Source: Bacteroidales bacterium
GTDB lineage: Bacteria > Bacteroidota > Bacteroidia > Bacteroidales > F082
Assembly: GCA_019454985.1 (NCBI GenBank)
Contig: JACFNF010000015.1
Coordinates: 1-64,000 of the forward strand
Length of the DNA stretch: 64,000 nt
Direction: 5' to 3'
In this document: positions 35,917-44,682 of the stretch, piece after piece
How the letters are laid out: each line of letters starts with the position of its first letter
Numbering within the stretch: the first letter of the stretch is position 1
The notes under the pieces: generated by a model
Told to the model about the DNA's origin: nothing
What the model saw: the letters and a program-made list of their open reading frames with translations, nothing else
Databases searched by the model: none
Position numbers and translations under genes: made by a program

Positions 35917-36623
35917 TGATGACCTTTTATTCCGGATTATTGATTGGCTTGGTCGGCAGTCTTCATTGTATTGGTATGTGTGGTCCCATTGCCATTGCAC
36001 TTCCGCTTGGGAGGAGCAGCATGCTCAGGCGCATAAGCGGCGGCTTGGCCTTCAATCTGGGGCGTACTTTTACCTATGCGATGATGGGCGCGCTGTTTGG
36101 CCTTTTGGGCGAAGGTATCCGATTGGCAGGCTTCCAGCAGTGGGTTTCGGTAATCACAGGCGTACTGATGATCCTGAGCGTCCTTTTTCCGGCCATTTTC
36201 AGGGGGAAATGGAACATCGGCCGATTGGCAGCCACTTATACCGGAAAATTGGTATCGCGTTTTAGGCTCCTTTTTGGCAAAAACTCATATTCCAATCTTT
36301 TTCTCATCGGCCTGCTCAATGGATTGTTGCCATGTGGCTTGGTCTATGTTGCACTTGCCGGAGCCATCCAAACCAATCAAAGCCTGATGGGAGCATTGTT
36401 TATGATGATGTTTGGTCTAGGAACATTGCCCGTGATGTTGAGTGTTTCACTGATCGGAAACATTTTTTCAAGCCGGTTAAGGCTGAAGCTCGTTCGCATC
36501 ATCCCCGTTTTTGTTGTCGTTCTCGGCATTATCTTTATCCTACGCGGGTTGTCGCTGGGCATTCCTTTCATCAGCCCGATGACAGAGATGCTCGCCCCAA
36601 AAGCCGGCATGATGCATCATTAA
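35913..36623 (+). CDS. TauE/SafE-like (DsbD-fold) membrane protein of the cco cluster
   Basis: 236 residues, about six membrane helices. Seen: LVGSLHCIGMCGPIAIALPL near the start and LNGLLPCGLVYVAL in the middle, paired Cys/Pro motifs of the DsbD/CcdA-like superfamily often annotated as sulfite exporter TauE/SafE or UreH-like. Genes of this type commonly follow ccoH, and a metal-transport or thiol-redox role in oxidase assembly is likely. It overlaps ccoH by 4 nt and is the last gene of the cluster. Confidence 0.87.
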   Translation: MMMTFYSGLLIGLVGSLHCIGMCGPIAIALPLGRSSMLRRISGGLAFNLGRTFTYAMMGALFGLLGEGIRLAGFQQWVSVITGVLMILSVLFPAIFRGKWNIGRLAATYTGKLVSRFRLLFGKNSYSNLFLIGLLNGLLPCGLVYVALAGAIQTNQSLMGALFMMMFGLGTLPVMLSVSLIGNIFSSRLRLKLVRIIPVFVVVLGIIFILRGLSLGIPFISPMTEMLAPKAGMMHH

Positions 36624-36707
36624 GCTTTGCCGAAGAATCGGATTGAAGCATTTCTTTGAAGATTTTTTCTTTTGTCGTAAAAAACTTTCAACTTCCGACA
36701 GGCTTCC

Positions 36708-36715
36708 TATTTTTG
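36708..36715 (+). promoter_or_regulatory. -7 box upstream of the purine permease
   Basis: TATTTTTG, an exact -7 match; a TTTC at 36686-36689 is a poor -33. The predicted leader to the permease is about 190 nt and holds a 21-codon ORF. I looked for the conserved loops of a purine riboswitch and did not see them. Confidence 0.5.
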
Positions 36716-36747
36716 TTTGATTTTTGCCAATACCCAAAAACGGAAGT

Positions 36748-36813
36748 ATGAAAAAAAAATCACTTGTTCAGCGACTGGTTATTTTGGTCACCAGCGTTTA
36801 TGTCCCTGATTAA
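36748..36813 (+). CDS. Possible 21-residue small ORF in the permease leader
   Basis: ATG at 36748 followed by a Lys-rich start (MKKKSLVQRL), a hydrophobic middle and stop TAA at 36811. It lies 33 nt after a -7 box and 98 nt before the permease. No family recognised. It may be a leader peptide, a small membrane peptide, a remnant of a lost gene, or chance. Confidence 0.3.
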   Translation: MKKKSLVQRLVILVTSVYVPD

Positions 36814-36911
36814 CGAATTGCCCTATGAAGTTTTAGTATGATATCACCCACAATTGATTGATTGGCAGCGAGATAGAGTTGAATAACAATTAACAACCTA
36901 AAATTTAAACC

Positions 36912-38207
36912 ATGTTCGAGAAGTTTTTTCAACTGAAGGAAAACAAGACTACGGTGCGGACAGAACTATTGGCCGGGCTGACTACCTTTATGACAATGGC
37001 CTATATTCTGGCGGTTAATCCGTCAATATTAAGTGCCACCGGCATGGATAAGAATGCTTTGTTTACCGCCACCGTATTATCAGCCTTTGCTGCAACATTG
37101 GTGATGGCTCTTTATGCCAAACTGCCTTTTGCCCTTGCCCCAGGAATGGGTTTGAATGCTTTCTTTGCGTTTACTGTGGTACTTGGGTTGGGGCATTCGT
37201 GGCAATTTGCCCTTACTGCCGTTTTCATCGAAGGTCTTATTTTTATCTTGCTCACGGCATTCAACATCCGCGAGATGATTGTCAACAGCCTGCCAATCAA
37301 TATGAAGCATGCAGTTTCGGCAGGCATAGGCCTATTTATTGCCTTTATTGGTCTGCAAAATGCGGGACTTATTGTTCGCAACGAGGCCGTATTGGTCGGC
37401 CTGGGATCCATCAAAACACCAACGGCGATGATCGCACTTGCCGGTATAGTCATCACCGGAGTGCTGCTTGCCAAAAACGTGAAAGGAGCCTTGCTCATCG
37501 GAATCGTGGCGTCAGCAATAATCGGAATACCTTTTGGCGTGACCCAAATTCCAAAATCAAGTCTGGTTTCGCTGCCACCATCGCTTTCGCCGATTTTCAT
37601 GAAATTTGAGTTCGACCGCATTTTTACATTCGATATGGTGGTCATTGTCTTCACCTTCCTGTTTGTGGATATGTTTGATACCGTCGGCACATTGGTGGGT
37701 GTTAGCGACAAGGCTAATATGCTCAGCCCTGCTGGCGAGGTGCCAAGGGTGAAACAAGCCTTGTTTGCCGATGCTATTGGTACTGCATTAGGCGCAATGC
37801 TCGGCACCAGCACCGTCACAACCTATGTAGAAAGCGCCTCGGGCGTGGCCGAGGGCGGACGAACCGGTCTCACCTCGCTCACCGTGGCCGGACTTTTTCT
37901 GTTGTCGCTTTTTCTGGCTCCTCTGTTCCTGATTATTCCCTCGGCGGCAACCGCTCCAGCGCTTTTCCTCGTCGGACTTTTTATGCTTTCGCCTATCCTA
38001 AAGATTGATTTCAACGACTTTACGGAGTCAATCCCTGCCTTTTTCACCATCATCATGATGCCGTTGGCCTATTCTATCGCCGAAGGAATTGTTTTCGGGA
38101 TGTTGTCCTATGTCATCCTGAAGGTACTTTCAGGGAAATATAAAGATGTCACCTGGTTTATGTATATCCTTGCAGCACTGTTTGTTCTGAAATTCTTTGC
38201 AGGATAA
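36912..38207 (+). CDS. NCS2-family guanine/hypoxanthine permease (AzgA/PbuG-like)
   Basis: Proton-coupled purine base importer, inner membrane. Seen in 431 residues with about 12-14 helices: RTELLAGLTTFMTMAYILAVNPSI at the start, ALAPGMGLNAFFAF, AVSAGIGLFIAFIGLQNAG, FLFVDMFDTVGTLVGV, and the core GTSTVTTYVESASGVAEGGRTGL. These are the hallmarks of the AzgA branch. It stands alone. Downstream (38214-38264) an imperfect hairpin without a T run is the only terminator candidate. Confidence 0.93.
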   Translation: MFEKFFQLKENKTTVRTELLAGLTTFMTMAYILAVNPSILSATGMDKNALFTATVLSAFAATLVMALYAKLPFALAPGMGLNAFFAFTVVLGLGHSWQFALTAVFIEGLIFILLTAFNIREMIVNSLPINMKHAVSAGIGLFIAFIGLQNAGLIVRNEAVLVGLGSIKTPTAMIALAGIVITGVLLAKNVKGALLIGIVASAIIGIPFGVTQIPKSSLVSLPPSLSPIFMKFEFDRIFTFDMVVIVFTFLFVDMFDTVGTLVGVSDKANMLSPAGEVPRVKQALFADAIGTALGAMLGTSTVTTYVESASGVAEGGRTGLTSLTVAGLFLLSLFLAPLFLIIPSAATAPALFLVGLFMLSPILKIDFNDFTESIPAFFTIIMMPLAYSIAEGIVFGMLSYVILKVLSGKYKDVTWFMYILAALFVLKFFAG

Positions 38208-38387
38208 ATGTTAACCGAAATTTTAATAAAGCATTTCAGACAAAATTTTCGGTCGGATAGCCGATTGATTGAGGCTGTCTTTTCTCAAAACAGTTTACTT
38301 GGAATTATCACAGCACCCAATAAATAAACGATCTTGTAATTGACCTTCTCAAATTGTCTTTGCTGTTCTTTTGCAATTATTCCGGTC

Positions 38388-39698
38388 TCATTTATATCTG
38401 ATCCATTTCCACAACTCGCCGTAAGTGATTTTTTTGCCATACATCAAGATACCGGTGCGATAAATTTTTGCAGCCAGCCAGGTGGTGAGAATAAACCCGC
38501 TGATGAGAAGTCCGATAGAGAGGATGAGTTCATGGTAGGGCACTCCGAATGGCAGCCGTACCATCATGATGATGGGCGAAGTGAAGGGAATAAGCGAGAG
38601 CCACAACGCCAGAGGCCCGTCGGGGTTATTGGTGACAAAGTTGGAAACTACAAATCCAAGAATCAAAGGCAGTGAGACGGGCAGCATAAACTGTTGGGTG
38701 TCGGCTTCGTTGTCAACGGCCGAGCCTATGGCAGCAAAAAGGGCGGCATAGAGCAAATAGCCTCCGAGGAAATAAAAGGCAAAGCTGAAAAGAATCAGCG
38801 GAAAATTAATGGTGGAAATAATGTCGTGTATCTCGCTTACCATCATCTGGGTTTCGGTGGGTGTAACGTCAATGCTTTGCTGCATCAGGCTGCCCTGAAC
38901 GGCTGAAGGTTGCAGCGAATCGTCAAAGGCAAAGGTGAAAACGCCGTAAAGAAGGAATGTAAGAGCCACCCACAACAAAAACTGGGTAAGTCCAACCAAA
39001 GCAATTCCGGTGATTTTGCCCATCATCAACTGAAAAGGCTTGACTGACGAAACCATCACCTCGATGATGCGGTTAGTTTTTTCTTCAATGACCCCGCGCA
39101 TGACCTGAGAGCCAAACAGGAAAATGAAAAAATAAACGACAATGGCCGAAATAAATCCGAGAGCAATTTTCACTTCATCGTAACTTTTTGTCTCTGATCC
39201 GGTTTCATCAAGCCGAATACTGACGATGTTTACGGTTGTTTTCGACTCCCGAATCACCTGAGGGTCAATGCCGGCAGCTAAAAGTTTGCGGTTTTCAATT
39301 TCTGTTTTAATGATGTTGCGAGCCAACGATTTCACTGTAGGCGAAGCCTGTTTGGCGCTAATTAGCTCGGCATTGGCAGGCACATTGAACTCCGGAAGGG
39401 GAATATAAAGCAGGGCATCGAAGAGTCCGTCGTTCACTTTCTTTTTGTTATCGGCCAGACTACCCTCTACCTCGCTGAAAAGAATATTTTCTGTTGATTC
39501 GAACTTGCCTGTAAACCAGCCCGTTTCATCGAGGATGGCCACATTCTTCTTTCCGACATCCTGAACCGTGGCCAGAATTACAGGTACCACCATTAGCGCG
39601 GCCATCAGCAACGGCCCGAGAAAGGTCATCACAATGAAGCTTTTCTTTCTGACGCGTGTGAGGTATTCGCGCTGCAGAATGAGGAGGGTCTTATTCAT
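38388..39698 (-). CDS. ABC transporter permease, NatB-like (ABC-2 family)
   Basis: Membrane half of an ABC exporter, 436 residues from the ATG at 39698 (MNKTLLILQREYLTRVRKKSF). Seen: a first helix at about 22-45, a large extracytoplasmic domain, then five or six helices with ETKSYDEVKIALGFISAIVVYFFIFLFGSQVMRGVIEEKTNRIIEVMVSS-type features (GVIEEK, RIIEVMVSSVKP) typical of Na+-efflux NatB-like permeases. Its start overlaps the ATPase gene by 8 nt. The substrate cannot be read from sequence. Confidence 0.9.
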   Translation of the reverse strand: MNKTLLILQREYLTRVRKKSFIVMTFLGPLLMAALMVVPVILATVQDVGKKNVAILDETGWFTGKFESTENILFSEVEGSLADNKKKVNDGLFDALLYIPLPEFNVPANAELISAKQASPTVKSLARNIIKTEIENRKLLAAGIDPQVIRESKTTVNIVSIRLDETGSETKSYDEVKIALGFISAIVVYFFIFLFGSQVMRGVIEEKTNRIIEVMVSSVKPFQLMMGKITGIALVGLTQFLLWVALTFLLYGVFTFAFDDSLQPSAVQGSLMQQSIDVTPTETQMMVSEIHDIISTINFPLILFSFAFYFLGGYLLYAALFAAIGSAVDNEADTQQFMLPVSLPLILGFVVSNFVTNNPDGPLALWLSLIPFTSPIIMMVRLPFGVPYHELILSIGLLISGFILTTWLAAKIYRTGILMYGKKITYGELWKWIRYK

Positions 39699-40650
39699 GG
39701 GGCGTGGTGCTTCTAGTGCCTGAGTTTTTTTGCTGCTGTACAAGTTTGATAAAAATATCGTTCATGCTGGGCAAAACTTCTTTAAATCCGATGATGCTGG
39801 CTTTTGGCAGCAGAGCTGCCAGAACATCGTTCGGCTCAACAACCTGCTGACTCTGAATACGCAACAGTGTCTCACCGAAGCTGTTGGTTTTTTCATCGAG
39901 CAAACGGAAACCGTCAGGAAGTATGGCTTGTGCAGAATCGTGGAGGTTGGCAAGCTGCAGCTCGAAAGTGTGAGAGCGATAGCCTCGCTTGATTTCTTCG
40001 ACAGTTCCATCCAAGATTTTTTCGCCGCTATTGATCAGGGCGATATGGTCACAGAGTTCTTCCACCGATTCCATATTGTGGGTCGAAAAAAGGATGGTCG
40101 CTCCCTGGTTGCGCAAACGCAAAATCTCCGCTTTGAGAAGATTTACGTTCACCGGATCGAAGCCGCTGAATGGTTCATCGAAAATGAGCAACTGCGGTTC
40201 ATGAATCACGGTGATGATAAACTGAATCTTTTGTTGCATGCCCTTGCTCAGTTCTTCCACTTTCCTGTTCCACCAGCCTGCAATTTCAAATCGCTCGAAC
40301 CATTGTTTGAGTCGGTGTTGGGCTTCGGTTTTGTCAACCCCTTTGAGCTGAGCCAGATACAATGCTTGCTCGCCAACTTTCATCTTTTTGTAAAGCCCGC
40401 GTTCTTCGGGCAGGTAACCAATTAATTCGCTGTGATTCTGGTTCAAAGGTTCGCCGTTGAGCCTCACTATGCCTTTGTCGGGTGCGGTGATTTGGTTGAT
40501 GATGCGGATGAGCGAAGTTTTGCCGGCTCCGTTTGGCCCAAGCAGTCCAAAGATGGATTGTTTCGGCACGCTAATACTTACTTCGTTGAGTGCAAGATGG
40601 TTAGCATAACGCTTAACCACCTTCTCAGCTTCTAAGGCAATGTTATTCAT
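39691..40650 (-). CDS. ABC transporter ATP-binding protein, NatA-like
   Basis: Nucleotide-binding subunit of the exporter, 319 residues. Seen: Walker A GPNGAGKTSL at 38-47, signature LSKGMQQKIQF, Walker B LLIFDEPFSGFD, switch His in STHNMES, and a C-terminal DUF4162-like domain. Its ATG follows the dnaJ stop with no gap, so it is transcribed with dnaJ. Confidence 0.94.
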   Translation of the reverse strand: MNNIALEAEKVVKRYANHLALNEVSISVPKQSIFGLLGPNGAGKTSLIRIINQITAPDKGIVRLNGEPLNQNHSELIGYLPEERGLYKKMKVGEQALYLAQLKGVDKTEAQHRLKQWFERFEIAGWWNRKVEELSKGMQQKIQFIITVIHEPQLLIFDEPFSGFDPVNVNLLKAEILRLRNQGATILFSTHNMESVEELCDHIALINSGEKILDGTVEEIKRGYRSHTFELQLANLHDSAQAILPDGFRLLDEKTNSFGETLLRIQSQQVVEPNDVLAALLPKASIIGFKEVLPSMNDIFIKLVQQQKNSGTRSTTPHE

Positions 40651-41799
40651 TTAGCTGAAATATTCCCGCATCCGGTCGAAGAAACGTTTCTCGCTGGCTG
40701 TGGGATTGGGTGTGAAATTTGGTGAATGTTGCATCTTTTCGAGCTGCTGTTTTTCTTCTTTGTTCAATTCTTTCGGAATCCAAACGTTTATATTCACCAA
40801 AAGGTCGCCGGTGCCATAGCTGTTAACGCTCGGCAGTCCTTTTCCTTTCAGACGCAATATTTTGCCGGGTTGGGTGCCGGGAGCAATCTTCACACGAGCC
40901 TTGCCATCAATGGTGGGTACTTCAACCTGAGCCCCGAGAGCAGCATCAGGAACACTGATGAATAGGTTGTGAATCAAGTTATTGCCATCGCGCTCGAGTT
41001 CGGGATGTTTTTTTTCTTCAATGAGAACAATCAGGTCGCCCGGAACGCCACCTCTGGCTCCGGCATTGCCTTTGCCGCTGAGTGAGAGCTGCATGCCTTC
41101 GGCCACTCCGGCAGGAATATTGATCGGAATCACTTCTTCGTCGCGCACAATACCATTGCCTTGACAATGGGTGCATTTTTTGGTGATCACACGCCCTTCA
41201 CCGCCGCATGTCGGGCAGGTGGATGTGGTTTGCATCTGGCCTAAGAAAGTGCTTGTAACTCGTGTAACATGGCCGGTTCCATGACAGGTAGAGCAGGTGG
41301 AATATGAGCCGCCGCTTTCGGCTCCCGTGCCCGAACATGATTTGCACGATACATATTTCGAAACTTTAATCTTTTTCTCAACGCCGGTGGCAATCTCCTG
41401 CAAACTGAGTTTTACTTTCACGCGCAGGTTAGAACCTTTGTTCACCCTGCGTCCGCGTGAAGAAGATCCGCCGCCGAAAGCTCCGCCGAAAGCTCCGCCA
41501 AAGATGTCGCCAAACTGGCTGAAAATGTCGTCCATACTCATTCCGCCACTGAAACCACCGCCTCCGGCAGCGCCTCCCATACCAGCATGACCATAACGGT
41601 CGTAACGTGCTTTTTTCTCCGGATTACTTAAAACCTCGTAAGCTTCGGCAGCCTCTTTAAACTTCTCTTCGGCGGCTTTGTCGTTGGGGTTTTTGTCGGG
41701 ATGGTATTTCAGGGCCATCTTGCGGTAAGCTTTCTTAATCTCGGCTTCACCGGCATTGCGATCTACTTCTAATATTTCGTAATAATCTCGCTTTGTCAT
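40651..41799 (-). CDS. dnaJ: Chaperone DnaJ (Hsp40)
   Basis: Co-chaperone that stimulates DnaK. Seen in 382 residues: J domain with HPD at 33-35, a Gly/Phe-rich linker at about 72-112, four zinc-binding repeats between about 152 and 217 ([32 protein letters not shown]), then the C-terminal substrate-binding domains. It starts 24 nt after grpE. dnaK is not in this window. Confidence 0.97.
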   Translation of the reverse strand: MTKRDYYEILEVDRNAGEAEIKKAYRKMALKYHPDKNPNDKAAEEKFKEAAEAYEVLSNPEKKARYDRYGHAGMGGAAGGGGFSGGMSMDDIFSQFGDIFGGAFGGAFGGGSSSRGRRVNKGSNLRVKVKLSLQEIATGVEKKIKVSKYVSCKSCSGTGAESGGSYSTCSTCHGTGHVTRVTSTFLGQMQTTSTCPTCGGEGRVITKKCTHCQGNGIVRDEEVIPINIPAGVAEGMQLSLSGKGNAGARGGVPGDLIVLIEEKKHPELERDGNNLIHNLFISVPDAALGAQVEVPTIDGKARVKIAPGTQPGKILRLKGKGLPSVNSYGTGDLLVNINVWIPKELNKEEKQQLEKMQHSPNFTPNPTASEKRFFDRMREYFS

Positions 41800-41823
41800 C
41801 GGATTCGTTTATCAGTTTGTTAA

Positions 41824-42420
41824 TCAACTGCCTGTAACCACTTTTGCAAAACGGATAACTTTTCCGTTCAGGGTATAGCCGTTTTGAATAACATCCACAA
41901 CTTTCCCAACCAGCGATGGATCGGGTGCGGGGATATGGGTGATGGCTTCGTGAAAATCGGTGTCAAACTCCTGATTTCGGGCATCAATCATTGACAAACC
42001 TTTTTGTTCTAAGGCTTTGAGTAATTTATTCTGGATGAGCATGACGCCTTCGAGCTGACTGCTAAGGGCTTCATCTTTTGGCAGGTTTTGGATAGCGCGC
42101 TCAAAGTCGTCAAGGATAGGTAAAAGAATCAACATGACCTCTTCGGAGGCTGTTTTATTCAACTCTACTTTTTCTTTGAGAGTACGCTTGCGGTAGTTGT
42201 CAAACTCCGAAAACAAACGGAGATACTTATCATTGAGCTCGTCAAACTTCAACTGGAGTTGTTCCAGCTCTTCGGATAACTTATCTTTCTTATGTTTCTT
42301 TTTGTCTTTTTTATCCTTCATATCGTGCTGATCTTCTGTCTTTTCCTGTTCTTCGATACGGATATCCTCAAAATCGTCCATGGCTTTTTCAGCATTCAAT
42401 TCTTTTTCCTGATTCATCAT
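41824..42420 (-). CDS. grpE: Nucleotide exchange factor GrpE
   Basis: Releases ADP from DnaK. Seen in 198 residues: a highly charged Lys/Glu/Asp N-terminal third, a long helix (LEQLQLKFDELNDKYLRLFSEFDNYRKRT), then the beta domain ending VVDVIQNGYTLNGKVIRFAKVVT. Two Met codons open the frame (42420 and 42417) and either could start. It heads the grpE-dnaJ-natAB unit. Confidence 0.95.
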   Translation of the reverse strand: MMNQEKELNAEKAMDDFEDIRIEEQEKTEDQHDMKDKKDKKKHKKDKLSEELEQLQLKFDELNDKYLRLFSEFDNYRKRTLKEKVELNKTASEEVMLILLPILDDFERAIQNLPKDEALSSQLEGVMLIQNKLLKALEQKGLSMIDARNQEFDTDFHEAITHIPAPDPSLVGKVVDVIQNGYTLNGKVIRFAKVVTGS

Positions 42421-42446
42421 GTATTCTGTTTTCTGGCTTTAGCTAT

Positions 42447-42478
42447 CAAAAATGCTGCCAATGGCGGAATTTTGTCAA
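42447..42478 (-). promoter_or_regulatory. Probable promoter of grpE-dnaJ
   Basis: On the minus strand: TTG (42478-42476), a 21-nt spacer, CATTTTTG (42454-42447), one base off TAnnTTTG. No CIRCE-type inverted repeat was seen. Confidence 0.4.
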
Positions 42479-42491
42479 TTTGACAGTTGTT

Positions 42492-43799
42492 TCAGATGCG
42501 CTCGATATTGGCTCCGATGGCTCTCAGCCGCTGTTCGATGTGCTGGTAGCCGCGGTCAATCTGGTCAATGTTATCAATGATACTGGTTCCTTTGGCAGAA
42601 AGAGCTGCAATGAGCAGCGCTACGCCGGCTCGAATATCGGGCGAGCTCATGCGCAGTCCCCTGAGCGGGTAGCGCCTGTCAATACCGATTACGTTAGCAC
42701 GGTGGGGGTCGCAAAGGATGATTTGTGCGCCCATATCAATGAGCTTATCCACAAAAAACAGGCGGCTCTCGAACATCTTTTGATGAATGAGAACGGTTCC
42801 TTTGGCCTGAGTGGCCACAACGAGCATGATGGAGATCAGGTCGGGCGTAAAACCTGGCCAGGGAGCATCGGCAATGGTCATGATGCTACCGTCCATAAAG
42901 GTATCCACTTCATAATGTTCGTGTGCCGGAACGATAATGTCATCACCCTGGGTCTGGATATGAATACCCATCCGGGCAAACACATCGGGGATAATACCCA
43001 GATTCTCCACCCCTGCATTTTTGATGGTGAGATGCGAAGCTGTCATTGCGGCCATGCCAATGAAGCTGCCCACTTCGATCATATCGGCCAGCAGGGTATG
43101 CTGCGTTCCGTTCAGTTTTTTTACGCCTTCTACCATCAACAAATTAGATCCGATGCCGCTAATGTTGGCTCCCATTCGTACAAGCATCTTGCTGAGTTGC
43201 ATCAGATAGGGTTCGCAGGCAGCATTGAAAATGGTGGTTTGACCTTCGGCCAAGGTAGCTGCCATCAGTATATTGGCTGTGCCTGTTACCGATGCTTCGT
43301 CGAGAAGCATATAAGTCCCTTTCAGCCTGCCGGAACTGCTCATCGAGTAAAAATTTTTGTGTTCAGAGGTCTCCACCTTTGCCCCCAGCTTTTGCAAGCC
43401 AATGAAATGGGTGTCGAGCCGTCGCCGGCCAATCTTGTCGCCACCGGGCTGGGGGATAAAAGCGCGTCCAAACCGTGCCAGAAGAGGTCCGGCAATCATC
43501 ACGCTGCCGCGTAGCCGACTAGCTTTGCGATAGAAATCCTCGCTCAACAGATAATCCAAATTGACCTTCGTGGCACGAAGACTCACATGGTGCGGGCTGT
43601 GACGCTTTACCTCAACGCCCATACTGGCCAACAGATCAATCAAATTGTTGACATCAATAATGTCGGGGAGGTTTTCCACTTCCAAAGTTTGGTCGGTGAG
43701 CAGACAGGCACAGAGAATCTGCAATGCTTCGTTTTTGGCGCCTTGCGGAACAATCTCGCCGGAAAGTCGGTTTCCGCCTGTGATTTTAAATGACGACAT
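42492..43799 (-). CDS. murA: UDP-N-acetylglucosamine 1-carboxyvinyltransferase MurA, Asp variant
   Basis: First committed step of peptidoglycan synthesis: transfers enolpyruvate from PEP to UDP-GlcNAc. From the ATG at 43799 it has 435 residues, starting MSSFKITGGNRLSGEI, with PQGAKNEALQI (the UDP-GlcNAc/PEP site, Lys22) and the mobile loop PGGDKIGRRRLDTHF. In E. coli the loop residue is Cys115, the target of fosfomycin; here it is Asp121 (codon 43439-43437). The frame continues upstream to 43907, but those residues do not match the family. It follows DUF4290 with a 131-nt gap. Confidence 0.95.
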   Translation of the reverse strand: MSSFKITGGNRLSGEIVPQGAKNEALQILCACLLTDQTLEVENLPDIIDVNNLIDLLASMGVEVKRHSPHHVSLRATKVNLDYLLSEDFYRKASRLRGSVMIAGPLLARFGRAFIPQPGGDKIGRRRLDTHFIGLQKLGAKVETSEHKNFYSMSSSGRLKGTYMLLDEASVTGTANILMAATLAEGQTTIFNAACEPYLMQLSKMLVRMGANISGIGSNLLMVEGVKKLNGTQHTLLADMIEVGSFIGMAAMTASHLTIKNAGVENLGIIPDVFARMGIHIQTQGDDIIVPAHEHYEVDTFMDGSIMTIADAPWPGFTPDLISIMLVVATQAKGTVLIHQKMFESRLFFVDKLIDMGAQIILCDPHRANVIGIDRRYPLRGLRMSSPDIRAGVALLIAALSAKGTSIIDNIDQIDRGYQHIEQRLRAIGANIERI

Positions 43800-43930
43800 A
43801 AGCTGAAAATTTTCCCCGAAATTACGCCTTTTTCCCTTTCCCGCTGTCAATCTGATTTTAGCCTGAGAGCATTTAAGGCGGAAAGCATTGCTCCCCGCCT
43901 TAATCATCTATCTTCAAAATGCCGTGAAAA

Positions 43931-44584
43931 CTATTTTTGTTGTTTCTTGCGATGCTGTTGTCCGGCATTTTTTTGCATATTGTACTTCTTTTTCTGCTTG
44001 GCCGGTACATTTTGATTCGTCAAACCAATTTTGTTTATGATCTCGTTCACCGAGGCTAATTTCACATTCTCCGGCAATTGGAGCCGGCCGCCTGAAAGCT
44101 CAGCTAAGTTTTGCCCGATCACTTCATCCGAAACCGTGTCACGGTTCCAATTGAGATACTGTTTTTTCATGTAATTGGCAATGCTGACAATCAGCGCATC
44201 TTTTTCTTCGCCATCATCATACATCACGGCTTTCATAATCATCTCGGAAACAAAATAGCCATAGTGCCCGAATCGGATTTCATTTTTATTATATCCGACA
44301 TGTTTTGGGCGGTGACGGTAAACCTCGGGCAGTGGGGGCTCGTAAGGGCTGTCCACGTCAAGTTTAAAATTGCTGATAATGTGCAGATGATCCCAGAGTT
44401 TGTGAAGGTAATCGTCTGATTCTTTCACCTGCGGATTCATCTGAGCCATCACACCAACGATGAAATGTGCCGAACGGGTGCGTTTTTCACGATCTTCGAT
44501 GGTTTGGAGCAGATGAATCATATTTTGTATATTTCTTCCATATTCCGGGATGATCATCTTGGGTCTCAGGGTGTTGTATTCCAT
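43931..44584 (-). CDS. DUF4290 family protein
   Basis: Conserved protein of 217 residues and unknown function, known mainly in Bacteroidota and often next to murA. Seen: MEYNTLRPKMIIPEYGRNIQ at the start, VDSPYEPPLPEVYRHRPKHVGY in the middle, and a very basic Lys/Gln-rich tail. No signal peptide or membrane helix, so cytoplasmic. The murA linkage hints at a cell-envelope connection but no activity can be named. Confidence 0.88.
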   Translation of the reverse strand: MEYNTLRPKMIIPEYGRNIQNMIHLLQTIEDREKRTRSAHFIVGVMAQMNPQVKESDDYLHKLWDHLHIISNFKLDVDSPYEPPLPEVYRHRPKHVGYNKNEIRFGHYGYFVSEMIMKAVMYDDGEEKDALIVSIANYMKKQYLNWNRDTVSDEVIGQNLAELSGGRLQLPENVKLASVNEIINKIGLTNQNVPAKQKKKYNMQKNAGQQHRKKQQK

Positions 44585-44625
44585 GTGTTAGTACTTGATT
44601 TGGTATTGTCTGACATCAGGGTGTG

Positions 44626-44633
44626 CAAAAGTA
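44626..44633 (-). promoter_or_regulatory. -7 box for DUF4290-murA
   Basis: The minus strand reads TACTTTTG (TAnnTTTG), 42 nt before the start of DUF4290. No clear -33 element. Confidence 0.5.
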
Positions 44634-44682
44634 ATGTTTTTTAAGTGATGGCCATTACTCATTTTTTTGTGCAATGGCCTGA

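Noticed and set aside
36716..36911. Purine riboswitch ahead of the NCS2 permease
   Set aside because: I looked for the conserved loop and junction sequences of the purine aptamer and did not find them.
42421..42491. CIRCE heat-shock operator ahead of grpE
   Set aside because: No TTAGCACTC-N9-GAGTGCTAA-like inverted repeat is present.
42480..43514. Plus-strand open frame of 344 codons
   Set aside because: It lies entirely opposite murA, has Cys/His/Asn-rich shadow composition and no recognisable domain, while murA on the other strand matches its family end to end.
44650..44679. Hairpin GGCCATT/AATGGCC after uvrD as a terminator
   Set aside because: A 7-bp stem with a 16-nt loop and no T run on the transcribed strand; too weak to call.
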